From: Paenarthrobacter aurescens | GTDB taxonomy: Bacteria; Actinomycetota; Actinomycetes; Actinomycetales; Micrococcaceae | Assembly (NCBI RefSeq): GCF_025421775.1 | Contig: NZ_JAOEFX010000001.1 | Coordinates: forward strand, 496,001 to 560,000 | Length of the DNA stretch: 64,000 nucleotides | Direction of reading: 5' to 3' | In this document: positions 48,349-57,029 of the stretch, one piece after another | Layout of the letters: every line of letters begins with the position of its first letter | Numbering within the stretch: position 1 is the first letter of the stretch | Notes under the pieces: model-generated | What the model was told of the DNA's origin: nothing | The model's database searches: none | The model's input: only the letters and a program-made list of their open reading frames with translations | Position numbers and translations under genes: made by a program

Positions 48349-48570
48349 TCAGGTTTTCTTTCTTTTGGCGAACCGTTTCTCAAGTTTCGCTTCCGCGTCC
48401 TCGCGTCTCTTGCCCAACCGAAATAACTGCTGGACTAATGGATTCTGTGGGATTGAAGGAACCCGTCGGCGTTGCGGCTGCCTGCCCTGATTGCCCGACC
48501 CTGGCTCGGCCGTCTCAGATGGGCGTTGAGGTCCGGGTTCCGATTTCCCAGGACTGCGTTCGATCTTCAT
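48349..48570 (-). CDS. Small basic hypothetical protein
   Basis: A 73-residue protein starting at an ATGA overlap with the DUF1508 gene. It is Pro/Arg/Gln-rich at the N-terminus and ends in a charged helix (LGKRREDAEAKLEKRFAKRK). The coupling supports it being translated. Family not recognised; an RNA- or DNA-binding role would be a guess. Confidence 0.5.
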   Translation of the reverse strand: MKIERSPGKSEPGPQRPSETAEPGSGNQGRQPQRRRVPSIPQNPLVQQLFRLGKRREDAEAKLEKRFAKRKKT

Positions 48571-48824
48571 TCGGCAGCCCTGCGCATCTGCCCGTTTGCA
48601 GGAACCCGGCTGCCCGCGGGTTTCGTGTCGACTGGCGTGATGGGCGAACAATGGTCCTGGACCAAGCCCATCCCTGCGCACTCACGAACGTGCGAGATGT
48701 CTCGCACCGCGGAGTCCTTGTCTACATAGGAGCACGAGACTGCGAGTTCTCTGCCCTCGGAGTCCAACAACCGGAACCTGACGTTGGCTTGGCCGTCCGT
48801 AAAAAGCTCAAAGATCCCATTCAT
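48567..48824 (-). CDS. DUF1508 (YegP-like) domain protein
   Basis: An 85-residue protein. The first 50 residues (MNGIFELFTDGQANVRFRLL, then ELAVSCSYVDKDSAVRDISH) fit the single DUF1508 domain, with a polar tail added. AAGGGGCGG precedes the ATG. It lies downstream of pfkA on the same strand, with its own DevR-type box 90 bp upstream. Confidence 0.75.
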   Translation of the reverse strand: MNGIFELFTDGQANVRFRLLDSEGRELAVSCSYVDKDSAVRDISHVRECAGMGLVQDHCSPITPVDTKPAGSRVPANGQMRRAAE

Positions 48825-48913
48825 GGGGCCGCCCCTTCTGCACTTGCTGATTACGGCATCATCTGTCCCCCTATGCCTTCCATCAGCATGCCCGCAGACA
48901 GAGTTGGGCCGTA

Positions 48914-48928
48914 AGGGCCGGAAGTCCC
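48914..48928 (-). promoter_or_regulatory. DevR-type box 12 (DUF1508 gene)
   Basis: Minus-strand GGGACTTCCGGCCCT, 14 of 15 to consensus, in the 232-bp gap between pfkA and the DUF1508 gene. Confidence 0.7.
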
Positions 48929-49056
48929 GTTTCTTCTGGATCCCCGGTCCCGTTGCACGACTTGGGACTCTGGAAGGCACACCCCGACGGCGGATTCTCG
49001 CTGGAAGTACGAGGCCATCCCGGGAAGGTCGAGAGGGGCCGTGCAAGGGTTCCCCG

Positions 49057-50082
49057 CTAACCGAACAATGCTTCCGCTTCCTTGAAGCGTGCCTTTGGAA
49101 CGGTCTTGAGATCGCCCAAAGCCGATGCGAGGGGCACGTCCGTGATGTCCGTTCCGTTCAGGGAAACCATGGTCCCCCATTTCCCTGCGCAGGCGAGATC
49201 AACCGCAGCCATGCCCAGACGGGTGGCAAGGACCCTGTCGAAGGCCGTGGGTGCGCCACCGCGCTGGATGTATCCCAGGATGGTGGCCCTGGTCTCGATC
49301 CCGGTCATCTCCTGCACCAGCCCTTCCAACATTATTCCGATGCCACCGAGACGCGGCCGGCCGAAGGTATCAAGACCCCTTGGTGAATACGGTGCCTCCT
49401 GTCCCGTGGGTGCGAAAGCCTCTGCAACAACCACCAAAGGGGCCCTGCCGCGTTCATGGGCCGAACTGACCCAAAGGGCTATTTGCTCCAAGGAAACCCT
49501 GTGCTCGGGTATCAGGATCGCGTGGGCGCCCGAGGCCATCCCTGCATGCAAGGCGATCCACCCTGCATTCCTTCCCATGACCTCAGCAATCATGCACCGA
49601 TGATGGGACTCCCCGGTGGTTCGCAGGCGATCGATTGCCTCGGTAGCCGTTTGGACGGCAGTGTCGAATCCAAACGTGTAATCCGTAGCACCCAAGTCGT
49701 TGTCGATGGTCTTTGGTACACCAACAACGTTGACTCCCTGCTCTGACAAGATCCGGGCCGCCGCAAGGGTTCCCTCACCCCCAATGGCTATCAACCCGTC
49801 CACGCCATGCCTGCGAAGTGATTGGCTCACGGCCCCAGATTCACCGTCCCGCAGGGGATTCGTCCGGGATGTCCCCAGCATCGTGCCCCCGAGACCGGAA
49901 ATCCCCCTTACCGCGTGCCTGGTCAGTGGTATGGCGTCGTCATCCAGGACACCTTTCCACCCATCGCGGAAACCCACGAACTCAAGGTCGTGGCTGATAG
50001 TCCCCCTGAGAACTGCTCCTCTGATAACTGCATTCAAACCCGGGCAGTCACCACCACTTGTAAGAATCCCCAAGCGCCTCAT
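49057..50082 (-). CDS. pfkA: 6-phosphofructokinase
   Basis: A 341-residue group A phosphofructokinase: ILTSGGDCPGLNAVIRG at the N-terminus, IGGEGTLAAARIL, VPKTIDNDLGATDYTFGFDT with catalytic Asp, and AEVMGRNAGWIALHAG. A Gly (GGEGT) rather than Asp (GGEDT) at the phosphoryl-donor switch, combined with PKTIDND, favours ATP over pyrophosphate. The start ATG overlaps the GH65 stop in ATGA; a longer frame would extend into that gene. Confidence 0.92.
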   Translation of the reverse strand: MRRLGILTSGGDCPGLNAVIRGAVLRGTISHDLEFVGFRDGWKGVLDDDAIPLTRHAVRGISGLGGTMLGTSRTNPLRDGESGAVSQSLRRHGVDGLIAIGGEGTLAAARILSEQGVNVVGVPKTIDNDLGATDYTFGFDTAVQTATEAIDRLRTTGESHHRCMIAEVMGRNAGWIALHAGMASGAHAILIPEHRVSLEQIALWVSSAHERGRAPLVVVAEAFAPTGQEAPYSPRGLDTFGRPRLGGIGIMLEGLVQEMTGIETRATILGYIQRGGAPTAFDRVLATRLGMAAVDLACAGKWGTMVSLNGTDITDVPLASALGDLKTVPKARFKEAEALFG

Positions 50083-53000
50083 GACCGGCGCGTCTCCTGG
50101 CCAGGATCCAGCCTGAAGCTCCTGCTCTCCCCGGGTGCCAACATGACAGACCGCCCTTCCATCCGAAGAGAAACGGGAGCGGCATCGCCATGCGCGGACG
50201 ATACCCGGATGCGCCCATCCTTGAGCTGGACCTTCAGCAAATGCCCCCTGTATTTCACGTGAAAGGCAACTGCGCGCAGTCCCCTGGGCATGCACGGCGT
50301 GAAAGACAAACCATCCCGCCCCAACTTCAGTCCGGCAAAGCTCCTCTGAATGACGTCTATGGAACCGACCATGGCACCCAGGTGAATACCCGCTTTGGTT
50401 GTCCCATGCTGGGTGTCATCGAGATCTGCATCCAACGCCTCCCGAAAGCTATCCCATGCCCTATCCGGGTCCACGGAAGCCAGGACAGAGGCGTGGGCAA
50501 CGCGGCTCAGAGTGGAACCGTGAGCCGTCCTGGCAAGGTAGTACTCAATAGTCCGGTCCAGTTGCTCGTTGGACAGCGCGTAACCAAGTCTCGCCATGAA
50601 CTCGCGGAGCCCCTCATGGCCCAACAGATACGGCAACATCAACACGTCGGCCTGTTTCGCGAGTTTGTATCGGTTGACGTCGTCGCCCTCCGCTTCAAGG
50701 ATGAGATCCAGCCGCTCGATGTTCTCGTACACCTGGCGGTACTTGTCCCAATCAAGTTCTTCCAGCGCGTCGTACCCATGAAACTGGCTGATGACACCAT
50801 CGGCGTGGAACGGTACAAACATCTTCCGGGACACCCGCTTCCACAACGACACTTCGTCAGCAGTGATGCTCAATCGCTCCGTGAGGTCAGCCAGCTCATG
50901 GCCCTTCAGCATCCCGTGAATTTCTGCGGCGCGCTCGCAGGTCCATGCCGCCATGACGTTGGTGTAGGCGTTGTCATCCAGGCCCGGATCGGGCTCCCCT
51001 GGACGGCGGGTGTGGTATTCATCCGGGCCTACGACGCCTTTCAGGTGGAAGCGGTGATCGTGGTGGTCATACGCCGCCATGGCAGCAAAGAATCGTGCCA
51101 CCTCCACAACGAGTTCTGCTCCTTTGTACAGGAACCAAGCCTTGTCACCGGTGGCTTCAAAGTACTCCCAGACGTTGAAGGCAACAGCGAGCCCCACGTG
51201 CCGTTGCATCCTGGAATGGTCCGGCACCCAGCGCCCCGACCTGGCGTTGTAGAGCCAATGCGGAGTTTCTTCGCTGCCGTCGCTGCCGCTTTGCCACGGG
51301 AACATTGCTCCGGGCAAACCGAGCCTTGACGCCGCCTGCCTTGCTTCGGGGAGCCGCCGCCATCGGTATTCGATCAGTGCCCGGGCCACCTCGGGGGTTC
51401 TGGCAGTAAGTACGGGCAGGACGAAGAGCTCGTCCCAAAAGACGTGACCCCGATAGCCCTCGCCGTGCAGCCCCCTGGCCGGAACACCGGCGTCGAGCTC
51501 CGCCGTGTGATGCGTCAAGGTTTGCAGGAGGTGGAAAAGATGAAGGTTCAAGACCAATTGGACCTGGGTGGAAGAGTCGAGTTCCACCAGGAACGGCCGA
51601 AGGATCCGCCTCCACGCGGCCACGTGGGAACCCAGCAGAGCTTCAAAGTTTGTGCCCGCCCTCGCAAGAGCCGCCGAAGCGGCCGAACCCGCGGACGAAA
51701 TGGGCTTATCCCGGGATGTCACGACGGCGGCAACCTTGGTTAAGGCGGTTGCCGCACCATCAGTGCAAGCAACGTTAAAAGTGAGGAAGTGGAACGCCTT
51801 GACGCTTCCAGGCGACCCGGCATTACCTGCAGCATCTGCATGGAAGGCAATGGCTACGCGTATTTGGCTCTGGCTGGTTTCGGCTTCGACCAGAAGATCG
51901 CAGCTTGGGCCACCACGGCTTCCTGCCGTCTTGTCGCTCAAGTGGATGCGGGTTCCCATGGCCGGCTCTGGCAGGTTCGCATTCCTGGTGCCAACATCGA
52001 CCCCGCTCCGCACCGTGACTGTTCCGTTCCAGCCCAGCGGCGTCAAGAGAGTCTCGACAGCCAGCACGTGCGGCTCCGCCATGGAGACCAAGCGCCTTTC
52101 AGCGACGTCCAGACGCCGACTGTCCGGGGACTCCAGAAGAATATGACGAATCAACAGAGCCCGACCCATGTCCAAAGTCCGCCGCTCCTCCACCAAACGC
52201 AAGCCACCCTCCGACCACCACGTGCCGTTCTCAAGGCAGAGGTCCAAGGGAAGGCAATCGGGTGCGTTGACCATGTGCTCGTCGATTACAGACTCCTCGC
52301 CCATCCTGGCGACCACCCTGTTGTAGACACCGGCCAGATACATGCCGGCATAGCGCGATTCCCGGCCGCCTTCGGAAACAGCCCCGCGAACACCCATATA
52401 TCCGTTGCCCAACGTCGTGAGGGCTTCCCGGTGCCCCTCGTGTTCCGGCGCTGTCCCTTCGTAGGTGAGCTGCCAAGGATCACTCATGACCAGGCCCAGG
52501 TCCAGCTCGCCTACATCGTTGAGGACCACGTGCGCACCAGCTGCTTCGAGTTGTCGGCGGGTCCCCTGCCGGTCGATGCCCACCACAAGCCCGAATCCAC
52601 CGCGACGCGCGGATGTCACCCCCGCCACTGAGTCTTCTATGACCACGGCGCGACCCGGCGGGACCCCCAGGCGCTTGGCCGCCTCCAGGAATACATCCGG
52701 TTCAGGTTTGCCCGGGAGCCCCAATTTTGAGGCGACGGTACCGTCCAGCACCACCGCGAAAGTCTCTGCCATGCCGGCCGCGGCCAACACGGGAGTGGCG
52801 TTACGGCTCGACGTCACCACCCCCGCCGGAACCCCTGCCGCGTGCAGACTGCCCAGCAGCTCCAGTGTTCCCGGGTATGCCTGAACGCCGTCCTTCTTTA
52901 GGCGGGCGAGGTAAGCCTTGTTCTTCAGCGCCCCAAGCCCGTAAGCGGTCCAATCGCCGGTTGCATCGCTTGGTGCGCCGAGATCAACGACGACGCCCCG

Positions 53001-53246
53001 GGACGCCAGCAGGTTCATGAGCCCGACTTCGCGGGGCTTGCCGTCCACCAAGGACAAATAGTCGTTTGAAGTAAACGGCTGCACAGGTTTGACCTTCGGA
53101 AACCTGGGATCGCCCATAATCGCCTCGTACGCGTCGCGCCAAGCCAGCTGATGCACCATGGCAGTCCGGGTGACTACGCCATCCAGATCGAAGATGACCG
53201 CGTCATAAGGGGGTCTCGCCGCAGCCGCCGTGGGTGATCCCTTCAT
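50079..53246 (-). CDS. HAD beta-phosphoglucomutase-like / GH65 glycan phosphorylase fusion
   Basis: A 1055-residue fusion. Residues about 13-245 are a HAD phosphatase/mutase (FDLDGVVT, TSSRNATP, GKPEPDVFLEA, VIEDSVAGV). Residues about 255-1045 are glycoside hydrolase family 65 with the general acid Glu743 in GVVGPDEYH. Separate enzymes of this kind phosphorolyse maltose, trehalose or kojibiose to beta-glucose-1-phosphate and convert it to glucose-6-phosphate, so the fusion could channel that intermediate. The layout resembles part of M. tuberculosis Rv2006 (OtsB1), a DosR-regulon protein. Second gene of the ppsA operon. Confidence 0.9.
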   Translation of the reverse strand: MKGSPTAAAARPPYDAVIFDLDGVVTRTAMVHQLAWRDAYEAIMGDPRFPKVKPVQPFTSNDYLSLVDGKPREVGLMNLLASRGVVVDLGAPSDATGDWTAYGLGALKNKAYLARLKKDGVQAYPGTLELLGSLHAAGVPAGVVTSSRNATPVLAAAGMAETFAVVLDGTVASKLGLPGKPEPDVFLEAAKRLGVPPGRAVVIEDSVAGVTSARRGGFGLVVGIDRQGTRRQLEAAGAHVVLNDVGELDLGLVMSDPWQLTYEGTAPEHEGHREALTTLGNGYMGVRGAVSEGGRESRYAGMYLAGVYNRVVARMGEESVIDEHMVNAPDCLPLDLCLENGTWWSEGGLRLVEERRTLDMGRALLIRHILLESPDSRRLDVAERRLVSMAEPHVLAVETLLTPLGWNGTVTVRSGVDVGTRNANLPEPAMGTRIHLSDKTAGSRGGPSCDLLVEAETSQSQIRVAIAFHADAAGNAGSPGSVKAFHFLTFNVACTDGAATALTKVAAVVTSRDKPISSAGSAASAALARAGTNFEALLGSHVAAWRRILRPFLVELDSSTQVQLVLNLHLFHLLQTLTHHTAELDAGVPARGLHGEGYRGHVFWDELFVLPVLTARTPEVARALIEYRWRRLPEARQAASRLGLPGAMFPWQSGSDGSEETPHWLYNARSGRWVPDHSRMQRHVGLAVAFNVWEYFEATGDKAWFLYKGAELVVEVARFFAAMAAYDHHDHRFHLKGVVGPDEYHTRRPGEPDPGLDDNAYTNVMAAWTCERAAEIHGMLKGHELADLTERLSITADEVSLWKRVSRKMFVPFHADGVISQFHGYDALEELDWDKYRQVYENIERLDLILEAEGDDVNRYKLAKQADVLMLPYLLGHEGLREFMARLGYALSNEQLDRTIEYYLARTAHGSTLSRVAHASVLASVDPDRAWDSFREALDADLDDTQHGTTKAGIHLGAMVGSIDVIQRSFAGLKLGRDGLSFTPCMPRGLRAVAFHVKYRGHLLKVQLKDGRIRVSSAHGDAAPVSLRMEGRSVMLAPGESRSFRLDPGQETRRS

Positions 53247-53250
53247 GGCT

Positions 53251-55662
53251 CTACACTGGGTCCGGCCGTTTGAGGTGCTTTTCTGCAGCAGCTATCAAGG
53301 GGACCGTCCGGATGAAGGTATCGGGGTTCAGTGAAATCGAGTCAATGCCTTCACGGACAAGAAACTCCGCAAAATCCGGATGGTTGCTTGGACCTTGACC
53401 ACAAATCCCTATCCGGATTCCTGCTGCATGCGCCTTCCCGATGACCTCCGAGATCATGGTGGTCACGGCTTCATCGCGTTCATCGAAGAGCCCTGCCAAT
53501 TGTTCAGAATCACGGTCTACGCCGAGCACCAATTGGGTCAAATCATTGGAACCGATGGAGAACCCATCAAAACGGCGGGCGAATTGTTCCGCCAGCACCA
53601 CGTTGGAAGGGATCTCACACATCATGTAGACGCGCAGCCCGTGCTCTCCACGCACAAGTCCGTTCTCCGACATCGCATTGAGCACCTTGTCCGCTTCATC
53701 CACTGTGCGGCAAAAGGGAACCATGACTATGACGTTTGAGAAGCCGATGACTTCACGTGCGCGTTTCACGGCCAGGCATTCCAACGCGAAAGCTTCACGG
53801 TAGTGCTTGTTGTAGTAGCGGGAAGCCCCCCGGAATCCCAGCATGGGGTTTTCTTCAGGGTGTTCGAAGAAGCTGCCGCCGATGAGATGTCCATACTCGT
53901 TGCTCTTGAAATCGCTGAGCCGGACAACCACTGGTTTCGGATGGAAAGGAGCAGCAATCTTGGCTATGCCTGTGGCAAGGACACTAACGAAATACTCCTC
54001 GGGGCTGGTGTAGTCCCTGGTCAGTTGTTCAATAACAGCTGATTCGGCGTCATCCATCACCAACTCGGGATGGATAAGGGCCATCGGATGAACACGGATC
54101 AAGTTGTTGATGATGAATTCCATCCTCGCCAGGCCGACTCCTGCAGCAGGAAGACGCCACCAGGTGAAAGCTGCGGCCGGGCTGGCGATGTTGACCATGA
54201 TGTCCGTGCGCGTTTCGGAAAGGCTCCCGGTGTCCACCTCTTCTACTTCGAAGTCCAGCGTCCCGTCATAGACGTGTCCCTCTTCTCCTTCGGCGCACGA
54301 GAGCGTGACAACTTCCCTACCTGCCAGCGCGTCAGTTGCGTCGCCAGTACCCACCACGGCGGGAACGCCTAGCTCACGGCTCACAATCGCCGCGTGACTG
54401 GTGGGTCCCCCGTGGTCAGTCACGATCCCAGCTGCCCGCTTCATCACGGGAACCCAGTCCGGGTCCGTCATCCGGGTTACCAAAATGGCCCCATCCACAA
54501 ACGCCTCAATGTCCTTGGCATCGCGGATGATGCAGACGGGGCCTACGGCTATGGAATTCCCGACCGCTGCGCCGGACGCAAGGAGACGGCCATCCTGTCC
54601 CAGGTGATACATGCGGAAGAGCGTCCCGCTTTTTTGGGCCTGAACTGTTTCCGGTCGCGCCTGGACCATGAACAGCTCGCCTGTGACGCCGTCTTTGGCC
54701 CATTCCATGTCCATGGGACGTCCGTAGTGGTCTTCCACGGACACGGCCCACCGCGCGAGCTTGATGATGTCGATGTCCGGGAGAACAGTGGCACGTCGTT
54801 CTTTGTCGGTGGTTTCCACCATCGCCGTGGAGGCGGTCCCTCCCAAGCGGTACACCATCTTGCGCTCTTTGGATCCCACGGATCTCTCGATCACAGGCAC
54901 CAGAGCGGGGTTATCAAGTAGCGGTTTGAACACTTGGTACTTGTCCGGGTTGATGGTGCCCTGGACAACGGTCTCGCCCAATCCCCATGCCGCGCTGATG
55001 ACGACGCTCTGTGGAAAGCCCGACTCAGTATCGATGGAGAACATCACCCCTGAAGCTCCGATGTCGGATCTAACCATGCGCTGGACACCTATGGACAGTG
55101 CCACGTCCAAGTGCCCAAACCCTTTGATCTCCCGGTAGCTAATGGCGCGATCAGTGAAAAGCGAGGCAAAACAGCGTCGGCACGCATCCAGGAGTGCGCT
55201 CTCACCTGAGATATTCAGGAATGTTTCCTGTTGCCCGGCAAAACTGGCATCCGGCAGGTCCTCTGCCGTTGCACTGCTGCGGACAGCTACCGCCAATCGC
55301 TCCTGCCCGGCCCGTTCGCCCAGGCGCCGATAGTTATGCCTGATGCCCTCAATAAGTCCGGACGGAAACTCGCCCGCCAACATTGCGTCGCGGATGGCAT
55401 GCCCCGTCTCGCGAAGAGACAACCTGCCTGACCTAAGCTCACTAATGGAATGACTGATGACCGATTCGAGTCCGTTGGCAGCCAAGAACTTCCTGTACGC
55501 GCCGGACGTCGTAGCGAAGCCGTCGGGGACCTTCACCCCTGCTGAACGCAACGATGTGGTGAGTTCACCCAGTGACGCATTCTTACCGCCCACTTCGGGA
55601 ACATCCCCCATTCCGATGTCCTCAAACCATGTGACATATGACTCTTCGATGGCTGGCTGCAT
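53251..55662 (-). CDS. ppsA: Phosphoenolpyruvate synthase
   Basis: An 803-residue pyruvate, water dikinase. The N-terminal ATP-grasp domain includes VGGKNASLGEL, AVRSSATAEDLPDASFAGQQ and MVQARPETV. The phosphohistidine domain has GGPTSHAAIVSRELG near residue 430, and the C-terminal PEP-binding barrel has GSNDLTQLVLGVDRDS and GICGQGPSNHPDF. Start is ATG 55662; the longer frame runs into the promoter. It heads the minus operon ppsA-(HAD-GH65)-pfkA-DUF1508-small gene and is divergent from the DUF3040 operon. Confidence 0.93.
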   Translation of the reverse strand: MQPAIEESYVTWFEDIGMGDVPEVGGKNASLGELTTSLRSAGVKVPDGFATTSGAYRKFLAANGLESVISHSISELRSGRLSLRETGHAIRDAMLAGEFPSGLIEGIRHNYRRLGERAGQERLAVAVRSSATAEDLPDASFAGQQETFLNISGESALLDACRRCFASLFTDRAISYREIKGFGHLDVALSIGVQRMVRSDIGASGVMFSIDTESGFPQSVVISAAWGLGETVVQGTINPDKYQVFKPLLDNPALVPVIERSVGSKERKMVYRLGGTASTAMVETTDKERRATVLPDIDIIKLARWAVSVEDHYGRPMDMEWAKDGVTGELFMVQARPETVQAQKSGTLFRMYHLGQDGRLLASGAAVGNSIAVGPVCIIRDAKDIEAFVDGAILVTRMTDPDWVPVMKRAAGIVTDHGGPTSHAAIVSRELGVPAVVGTGDATDALAGREVVTLSCAEGEEGHVYDGTLDFEVEEVDTGSLSETRTDIMVNIASPAAAFTWWRLPAAGVGLARMEFIINNLIRVHPMALIHPELVMDDAESAVIEQLTRDYTSPEEYFVSVLATGIAKIAAPFHPKPVVVRLSDFKSNEYGHLIGGSFFEHPEENPMLGFRGASRYYNKHYREAFALECLAVKRAREVIGFSNVIVMVPFCRTVDEADKVLNAMSENGLVRGEHGLRVYMMCEIPSNVVLAEQFARRFDGFSIGSNDLTQLVLGVDRDSEQLAGLFDERDEAVTTMISEVIGKAHAAGIRIGICGQGPSNHPDFAEFLVREGIDSISLNPDTFIRTVPLIAAAEKHLKRPDPV

Positions 55663-55721
55663 GCCTTGATTCTGGGCGGCCCGGGCCAGCCCGGGCAGAG
55701 TCTTTGGTCCCGAACCTTGGT

Positions 55722-55736
55722 GTGACTTTCGGCCCT
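55722..55736 (+). promoter_or_regulatory. DevR-type box 13 (ppsA / DUF3040 divergent promoters)
   Basis: GTGACTTTCGGCCCT, a perfect match to the degenerate consensus, 59 bp from ppsA and 52 bp from the DUF3040 gene. A weaker second site (GAGTCTTTGGTCCCG, about 55698-55712) lies beside ppsA. Confidence 0.7.
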
Positions 55737-55788
55737 GTTTCCGCATTGCCGCACCACACATGCTGGGAGGGAAGGCAGGAGGCACACC

Positions 55789-56118
55789 ATGGCACTTTCG
55801 GAGTTCGAACGGCTCGAACTGGACAACATTTCGCAGGGTCTTCTGGAGGAGGACCCCAGGCTGGCAGCACTCATGAGCCTGGAAGACCTCGATCGACGCC
55901 GCTGGAAGGGCATAAAGCGAGGCTGCCTTGCTGCGCTCGGCGGGCTCGGACTGCTGCTGGTGAGTTTCCCACTAGGCAGTTTGGCACTCGGTGTGGTGGG
56001 TTTCCTCGTGATGGGTGGGGGGACGTACTGGGCAACCCTTTTCATGGGTGACCGCCCTATGCGGTGGAGGCCGCGCACCCGGGAAAACGCCCACGAGAAG
56101 AACAAGGAACAGTCATGA
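55789..56118 (+). CDS. DUF3040 membrane protein
   Basis: A 109-residue protein. The N-terminal LSEFERLELDNISQGLLEED, two adjacent hydrophobic helices (about 46-60 and 64-86) and a basic C-terminus define DUF3040, an actinobacterial family of unknown role. GGAGG precedes the ATG. First gene of a nine-gene plus-strand operon. Confidence 0.85.
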   Translation: MALSEFERLELDNISQGLLEEDPRLAALMSLEDLDRRRWKGIKRGCLAALGGLGLLLVSFPLGSLALGVVGFLVMGGGTYWATLFMGDRPMRWRPRTRENAHEKNKEQS

Positions 56119-56582
56119 AAGCACTCGTTGTCTATGATTCCGGCTTTGGCAACACCAAGTCGATCGCTGAGGCCATTGCCGCAGGCCTCAGCCCACTGAA
56201 CGCGACAGTCCTGCCGGCCGCGCAGGTGCGGTCGGACGACATCTCGGCCGGTGACTTGTTGGTGGTCGGCAGCCCGATCAACGGTTGGCGCCCCACACAG
56301 AAGACCATGGAGGCTCTGGCCCGTCTTGGCAGTCGTGGGCTTTCCGGAGTGGTTGCTGCCGGCTTTGATACGAGGGTCAAGCTGTTCATCCATGGTGATG
56401 CAGCGAAGAAGATCACCAAGACCCTCAAAGAGGCCGGAGCCAGCATCGTGGCCGAGCCAATGGCCTTCTACGTCAAGGGAACTGAGGGTCCCTTGCTTGA
56501 CGGACAGACAGCCCGCGCAGCTGCGTGGGCTGAAGAACTCCTGGCAAAGGCCAAAGCCTACGGAACCCGGAGGAGTGCGTGA
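56115..56582 (+). CDS. Flavodoxin-fold protein
   Basis: A 155-residue protein with the FMN-phosphate loop YDSGFGNTKSIAEAI (residues 7-21, where T/S-x-T-G-x-T is usual), VVGSPINGWRPT and FDTRVK. It is a small electron carrier or reductase subunit. It overlaps DUF3040 by ATGA and the following USP gene by TGATG. A redox partner role under low oxygen is inferred. Confidence 0.85.
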   Translation: MKALVVYDSGFGNTKSIAEAIAAGLSPLNATVLPAAQVRSDDISAGDLLVVGSPINGWRPTQKTMEALARLGSRGLSGVVAAGFDTRVKLFIHGDAAKKITKTLKEAGASIVAEPMAFYVKGTEGPLLDGQTARAAAWAEELLAKAKAYGTRRSA

Positions 56583-57028
56583 TGGCAAGCTGGCTTGACC
56601 CGAGCAAGATCATTGTTGGCGTCGACGGCTCCGAAGCATCGGTGGAGGCATTACGCCACGGACAACGCATTGCGCTGGCGCTCAATGCACCGCTTGAAGC
56701 CTGGGGGTGCTGGGAGATGCCGCTGGGATACGAGGGGTATCTGGCCATGGGCATAGATGGCTTTGCCCATGATGCCGAGGAAAGACTCGATAAGGCAGTG
56801 GTGGAGGCCTTCGGCACTGAGAAGCCCAGGAACGTCAGTTCCCGCCTTGTTCAACGGTCTCCCCGTGCAGGGCTTGTTGAAGGCAGCAAGCATGCGTCGC
56901 TTCTGGTGGTAGGCCGGCGCGGTCACGGTGGTTTTGGTGGACTTCTCCTTGGTTCTGTCAGTTCGGCCTGCGTTGCGCACGCGCACTGCCCCGTCTTGGT
57001 GGTCCACTCCCCCGGGAAGAGTCATTGA
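56582..57028 (+). CDS. Universal stress protein, single UspA domain
   Basis: A 148-residue USP with IIVGVDGSEAS and ATP loop VVGRRGHGGFGGLLLGSVS. The last third matches the USP at 46661 with a single difference over about 33 residues. It is translationally coupled to the flavodoxin gene. Confidence 0.9.
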   Translation: MASWLDPSKIIVGVDGSEASVEALRHGQRIALALNAPLEAWGCWEMPLGYEGYLAMGIDGFAHDAEERLDKAVVEAFGTEKPRNVSSRLVQRSPRAGLVEGSKHASLLVVGRRGHGGFGGLLLGSVSSACVAHAHCPVLVVHSPGKSH

Positions 57029-57029
57029 G

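Noticed and set aside
49057..50082. Pyrophosphate-dependent phosphofructokinase
   Set aside because: PKTIDND alone suggested it, but GGEGT instead of GGEDT favours an ATP-dependent enzyme.
55698..55712. Possible second box at ppsA, GAGTCTTTGGTCCCG
   Set aside because: Weak match in either orientation; noted beside box 13 only.
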